The position numbers and the translations under genes were made by a program. Of a stretch of 64,000 nt of DNA, positions 41,001 through 48,370 are shown piece after piece. The stretch covers positions 2,153,001 to 2,217,000 of the forward strand of contig JAOTOL010001635.1 of assembly GCA_034440575.1 (NCBI GenBank). The letters are read 5' to 3'. Position 1 is the stretch's first letter, and each line of letters begins with the position of its first letter. Below the pieces are notes generated by a model. That model saw nothing but the letters and a program-made list of their open reading frames with translations. It was not told the origin of the DNA and did no database searches. The DNA is from Imbricaverruca yamaguchii (lineage: Eukaryota > Arthropoda > Thecostraca > Neoverrucidae).

Positions 41001-44000
41001 TTTCCTTGTTTCGTTTTTCTTTGTTCTGATTTGGTGTGCATCCCACTGGTGGGCTGTTATTTTCTTAGCACATCACATACACTTAGTGGTTATTACTTAC
41101 ATGGAGTACGCTGCTATGCATGACGTGAACCTCTCACATCACAACATAGCTCACAGCATGTCGTGGTGAGAGAGACAATTTCGATCTTGATGGGCAGAAG
41201 CCAAGGCTTTTTATCTACGGAGTGTTCTAGATCAAGCAGCTAAAGTGAAAGGATTAATGTCCAGCTTGACGGAGCGATAGCCACACATTGAGAGCAAGGA
41301 CGAGGCCTGTGACTGGCGGCCATCCAGATGTACACCCAGCCGATAGTCCGGCCAGCAGGCCACCGGCGCCTATATAAGTTGCATGGTGATAATAGACACA
41401 GTGTTTATGCCTGCATAGCCGTAGCACATGCTGCACAACACGTCACGATCCCCGTATAGCGGTGTCCGCGTTCAGTGTGTGCCGCACACGGGCGCTCGGT
41501 GCCGGATCCAGAGTTGCCGTACCACCTAGACCGGCGGGCTACTCTGTCCCGCGGTTACGAGGGTCACGTGACATGACGTGGCCAGGTCAGCGGCGGCCGG
41601 ACGGCCTGACGCCGCGGGCTGTTCTGGCGCCTGTGCAGCCACAAATCCGTTCGTTCGAAAAAGGGAAAGATTGCGAGTATTTCAGATAAGGTCACGTGAT
41701 TTATGCGCACCGGGACGGCCCAGCCGGCCGTAGGCGAGGGCTAAGGAACGCCAAACCGGGTGTCGGCTGCGTCTTATCACGTCATGTCACGTGCTTTACG
41801 CTCCCCGAGGCGGGGCACCTGCTTGGCTAGCATCAATCCATCGGATGGCACTGCGCTGGGCGATCGTACTGGAAGTAAGCTGAGCGTGAAGACTGAAACA
41901 AAGAGGACCGTGCCGCAGCGTGGCTGGGTCTACTGTGTTAAGTCGAGAATTCGGCATAGTGCACTTTAGCTTGAGAATCATCATGAGGTCCAGCATATTC
42001 AGCAGATGAGTCCCATTTCGCCAGTAGTGCAGCAAATGTGACTGCTTTCGTTGTCTTCAATGCCGATATGCCGAAGTTGCAGGCACTATTTCCACAATGG
42101 TGCTCCTCCGCCTGATATGGATCACGCGCCCCAGATCTGAATACCGATGTACCAAAACAGGTTTTACTTGCCTCCGAAATTCGCGCATCGCCACGAAAGT
42201 TGAACGTCATAGGAAGTAAGTCTTCACAGGTAGCGCAGAGAGCGCAGCTACGGTCAGTCCATAAGCCTCCTGTCACGACACGATAGCCGATCATCTGCCT
42301 GGAGCAGGAAGAGACACGTCTGGCCTCTGGCCGGAACTTGTCCAGCTGGTGACACCTTATGCCGACCATTGTTCTAGAGTCTGGGCACATACCATGCGTC
42401 TGGAACGTCTGCCGCATCGCCGCGGATGCAGATCGCATAATTTGGCTTCCATGTTGAACATTTGGTGAACCGGTCCTCTTAATCGTCACCACCAAGTCAC
42501 AATACTTATTGTTCCCAATACTATAACACTGTATGCTTTATGCAAAACACAAAGTAGTTCGGTAGGATGGCTCCTCAAACAGTACCTTTAGTACATTTCC
42601 TAGATGTAAAAAAAAACTGGAAAAACATATATGTTTTAATTGTCCAAGTGATGCAACTGGCAAGCTTCGTCTAACATATATAATTGTAATTCGTCTCTTT
42701 AGCCACCCTATAAAATCAAGCAGCTAATTTCAGCACAGCACGTTTCCATCGAATAGATAATGTGGAGACCTTCCTTGACGACGTCCGGCCGTCAGTATAT
42801 CGCATCCCTCTGCGGTCGGAGCTAAACCAGTGTGTGGCAGAGCGCTTCAGGGCTCCGGTAATCCCATTGTGTGGGTCGGGTGCACAAGCAGATCAGTAGG
42901 CGTCCGGCAACTATTGCGACAGCCGTCATCATCGTCACCGCGACCACGGAATCCGTCCACCTGGTCCACCGTGGGGACATACACGGCTACTGCACTGTGG
43001 GGATATACAGGAGACAGTGCACTGTGGGGATATACAGGAGACACTGCACTGTGGGGATATACAGGAGACACTGCACTGTGGGGATATACAGGAGACAGTG
43101 CACTGTGGGGATATACAGGAGACACTGCACTGTTTATGCACATACACGGATAATTGCGCCGCCCACACTGTTTCGCCGGTGGGCCGCGGGATTATACAAG
43201 GAGACAATGTCCTGAGTGGCAAGCTAGAGTCGAACACGGGACCTTTGGTACACAAGCCGGGCACTCTTAACACACTCGGGCCATCCCTGGACACTGCCTG
43301 TGGCTGTGGGGACATATACTGGACATTGTTGGGGGCACACCGAACACTGAGACATACCAGACACTGGGACATACCGGACACTGTGAAGACACACTGGGCA
43401 GTGTACGGACTCACGAGACATTCTGGAGACAAACAAAGCTTTGTGGGACACATTGGACACTGTGGGGACACACTGAAACACTGTGGGGACAAACGGGACA
43501 TTGTGGGGACAAACGGGACATTGTGGGGACACACGGGACACTGTGGGGACACACGGGACACTGTGGGGACAAACGGGACATTGTGGGGACACACGGGACA
43601 CTGTGGGGACACATTGGACACTGTGGGGACACATTGGACACTGTGGGGACACATTGGACACTGTGGGGACACACTGGATACTGTGGGGACACACTGGATG
43701 CTGTGGGGACACACTGAAACACTGTGGGGACAAACGGGACATTGTGGGGACACACGGGACACTGTGGGACACACTGAAACACTGTGGGGACAAATGGGAC
43801 ACTGTGGGACACAACAAATTGTGGGGATACACGGGACACTGTGGGGACACACGGGACACTGTGGGGACATTTGGGACACCAGAGTATACAGATACTGTAG
43901 AGGCATGCGGAACACAATGCGACGCACTGGGCACTACGGGAAACATGGGACACTGTGGGACAGGCGGGACACAACGTGACACACGGGACACTGTGGTACA

Positions 44001-47000
44001 ATCGGGACACAGCGTGACACACGGGACACTGTGGGACAAGCGGGACACAGCGTGACACACGGGACACTGTGGGGACACTTGGAACACTGTAAAGACATAC
44101 GGGACACAGTGGGACATTTAGGACACAGTGAGACATTTAGGACACAGTGGGACACATACCGTGCTCTGTGATGACAAACGGGGCACTGTTGGGACATTTG
44201 GGGCACTGTAGAAACATATGGGGCTCAGTGGGACATTTAGGACACAGTGGGACACATACCGTGCTCTGTGGTGACAAACGGGGCACTGCTGGGACATTAG
44301 GGACACTAGAAACATATGGGGCTCAGTGTGATGCACACGGTACACTGTGGGTACACCCCCGCCCCTGTGGGGACACTCGGGAAACTTTAGAGACATACCT
44401 GGCACAGTGGGACAAACTGGGCACTGTGGGAGCGCGCTGGGCACTGTGGGACACACGGGATACTGTGGAGACGCACCGGACACTGTGTGGACACAGGGGA
44501 GCAAGGGGCACACGTGGGGCACTGTGGAGGAACTTTTACCCTAAGCAATGGTGGCAACGTGCCCGTCCCAGCTGCCGGTGAACTCTGTTTGGTTCCGTTT
44601 GTGCTGGGGCCCAGATTGGACTCTCTCAGCAACGTTCCTCGCGTTTGTGGTAGATTCCGATACTTTCACAAAGAGAGCTACACAGCAGGTCACCACCTGG
44701 AGAAGTGGGTTGCCGACTTCCACGACTTCAACGCTGGAACTATATGATTGCATCATGACGATTGTAAAGGATATTGCCCCGATGTCTCCGTTGGTACAGT
44801 GCTGCCACACACTGCTTAAAGATGAAGCCAGATGGGATATTGTGTGTGGCCTCGGTGGAATGATCAGGTGAAAACTGCAGCTGGTGAAAAATGGTGAAAA
44901 AAAAATGCTGATGGGCGCCATCCTTTTTTTCTCACAAGTTTGCCTGACCTTGACCGGCGCAATGTTTGAGTCACCTTAATGGCTCCACGGGCTGCGAAAA
45001 CCATTTGCCAATGTATGTATTCCACGGAGGTCGCGGCGAGCATTTATCAGCCGTACCCGAAGTACAGCCGCTGCATAATCCCACTGTGCAAAAGCTAGGG
45101 AGGCGGAGGCTTTTTAGACTGTCTCCAGTATGCATCATCAGCGTCCTCAGCTTGAAAGTTGCATGACGTTCCAATAGTCGTACCTGGTGGTCAGGCCACT
45201 GCGGCGGCGTATTAACAACAATCATCTGTGCTTTGACACTTTCATTCGAGGCGTGATCGCACGTCGTAAGTTCATGAATCTCATAACTTGACGGAGCTGT
45301 TCAGCATGCAGTTCCATTTCAACATGCAGTTCCATTTCACGTGTTCTAACTTACTGTAGGGTCGATATTCTGTCAGCCATTGGAATGGAGTTGCACTAGA
45401 AAGCAGCGACCAATCGTTTAAGCATTCAAAAGCCAGCCAGGATGACATGGCAAAATTCCTACGTAAAAACCGGACTAACGCTACTACTTGATCGAAACGA
45501 CAGCTGTAATATATGCTGCTCAGTCATGAGCTAACACCGTCAGGTCAACAGCTGTAGCATCTGCTGCTCAGTCATGACTTAACACCGTCAGGTCAACAGC
45601 TGTAGCATCTGCTGCTCAGTCATGAGCTAACACCGTCAGGTCAACAGCTGTAGCATCTGCTGCTCAGTCATGACCTAACACCGTCAGGTCAACAGCTGTA
45701 GCATCTGCTGCTCAGTCATGAGCTAACACCGTCAGGTCAACAGCTGTAATATATGCTGCTCAGTCATGAGCTAACACCGTCAGGTCAACAGCTGTAATAT
45801 CTGCTGCTCAGTCATGACCTAACACCGTCAGGTCAACAGCTGTAGCATCTGCTGCTCAGTCATGAGCTAACACCGTCAGGTACAACAGCTGTAGCATCTA
45901 CTGCTCAGTCATGAGCTAACACCGTCAGGTCAACAGCTGTAGCATCTACTGCTCAGTCATGAGCTAACACCGTCAGGTACAACAGCTGTAGCATCTGCTG
46001 CTCAGTCATGAGCTAACACCGTCAGGCCAACAGCTGTAGCATCTGCTGCTCAGTCATGACCTAACACCGTCAGGTCAACAGCTGTAGTATCTGCTGCTCA
46101 GTCATGAGCTAACACCGTCAGGTCAACAGCTGTAATATATGCTGCTCAGTCATGAGCTAACACCGTCAGGTCAACAGCTGTAGTATCTGCTGCTCAGTCA
46201 TGACCTAACACCGTCAGGTCAACAGCTGTAATATATGCTGCTCAGTCATGAGCTAACACCGTCAGGTCAACAGCTGTAGTATCTGCTGCTCAGTCATGAC
46301 TTAACACCGTCAGGTCAACAGCTGTAGTATCTGCTGCTCAGTCATGACTTAACACCGTCAGGTCAACAGCTATAGCATCTGCTGCTCAGTCATGAGCTAA
46401 CACCGTCAGGTCAACAGCTGTAGCATCTGCTGCTCAGTCATGAGCTAACACCGTCAGGTCAACAGTTGTAGCATCTGCTGCTCAGTCATGACTTAACACC
46501 GTCAGGTCAACAGCTGTAGCATCTGCTGCTTAGTCATGAGCTAACACCGTCAGGTACAACAGCTGTAGTATCTGCTGCTCAGTCATGACTTAACACCGTC
46601 AGGTCAACAGCTGTAATATATGCTGCTCAGTCATGAGCTAACACCGTCAGGTACAACAGCTGTAGCATCTGCTGCTCAGTCATGACTTAACACCGTCAGG
46701 TCAACAGCTATAGCATCTGCTGCTCAGTCATGAGCTAACACCGTCAGGTACAACAGCTGTAGTATCTGCTGCTCAGTCATGACTTAACACCGTCAGGTCA
46801 ACAGCTGTAGCATCTGCTGCTCAGTCATGAGCTAACACCGTCAGGTCAACAGCTGTAGTATCTGCTGCTCAGTCATGAGCTAACACCGTCAGGTCAACAG
46901 CTGTAGCATCTGCTGCTCAGTCATGAGCTAACACCGTCATATACGACAGTTGTAGTATCTACTGCTCAGCGGCAGTCATGACATAACACTGTCATATTCG

Positions 47001-48276
47001 ACGGCTGTAGTGTCTGCTGATCAGTGGTAGTCATGAAATGCAACTGTCAGGTGTGACAGTTGCAGTGTCTGGCCCGACACCGTCAGATACGACAGCTGCA
47101 GTATCTGTTGCTCAGTGGTAGTCATGACCTAACGCCGTGTGATACGACAGCTGCAGTATCTGTTGCTCAGTGGTAGTCATGACCTAACACCGTGTGATAC
47201 GACAGCTGCAGTATCTGTTGCTCAGTGGCAGTCATGACCTAACACCGTGTGATACGAGCCAGGCTCGTCTCACAATCGAAAGTTGTCTCTTGCTCTTGAC
47301 ATCGGCGGAGTTAGGACGCTACATGACTCGTGACTGTCGACATACCAGCTCAGTTGGCTGTGCAGCCGGCTGACCGACGGTGTCGTGCCCGGACAGGTGC
47401 CCGACGACGGCTCGGAGATGCGCGACGGCTCGGTGCAGGAGGCGGTGCGCTCCTCCAGCCACAACCGACGCCACACCAAGGATGTCGACACGCTCGAGTA
47501 CTACTCGCTGCCCAAAGGCGGCCGGCTCGGCGACGGCATCAAGCTGGGCGAGGGTCTCAGGTACGCCAGCCGCAGACGCCGCAGAGTCGGACGGCCCTCT
47601 GCCGCTGCCGCCGCTTACAGTCAGCCCCCTCCTGTCTCTTCCTTAACTTCCTCCCCTCCCTCCCCATCCCTCCCATCCATCCTTCCTTTCCCTCCCCTCC
47701 CTCCCCTCCCTCCCCTCCCTCCCCTCCCTCCCCTCCTCCTGGGATCATTGCCAAAATAGCATGCCCCTCCCACCATTACACGCACTTTGTAACGGGTCGT
47801 GATAAGCTGTGACCCCACCGCTACTCCCAGCATCTGACCCCACTGCTCCCCTCCCCTCTTCCTCCCTCACCTTCCCCTTCCTCTCCCCTCACCCATCCTC
47901 CGCACATGTCACTCCAAGGTATCTTGTCCCCACCTTGTCTAACTTCTTTCCTCCCCGCCCACAAAAGCGTCACTGCCAGAGGCACATGGACTGTTTCCGA
48001 CCCAGCCTGTTCGGCATCCGGAGAGCATGGGATGCAGTAATGTAATATGCAGGTAGCCTGCCATAGTGCACCGTACATGCACGACTCACGTGGGTATAGC
48101 GGTACCGATGCACCGTCTGCAGCATGATGTCACCAGTCACGTGGGGTGTGGCGGTACCGATGCAATGTATGCGGCATGATGTCACGATTGAGGAGTGGAA
48201 TCCCTGCACAGCGTGCTTTCGGCATGCCGGAGAAGCCCTGCACCGGTGTGTAGGTCTGTTCTTTCTCTCTCTCTCT

Positions 48277-48370
<94 letters not shown>

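Larger units (their letters stand above)
40001..42984. other. Intron stretch; candidate TATA promoter and one ORF
   Basis: Apart from the TATA/Inr pair at 41371 and the minus ORF at 41938-42495, nothing is recognised. 41455-41790 is CpG-rich. Confidence 0.45.

Noticed and set aside
42935..44206. Cys/Pro-rich minus ORFs ([13 protein letters not shown])
   Set aside because: Repeat peptides of the 20-bp array; frames swap at each unit-length change.
45490..47250. CRISPR-like regular array
   Set aside because: Whole 48-bp units repeat; there are no unique spacers and the genome is eukaryotic.
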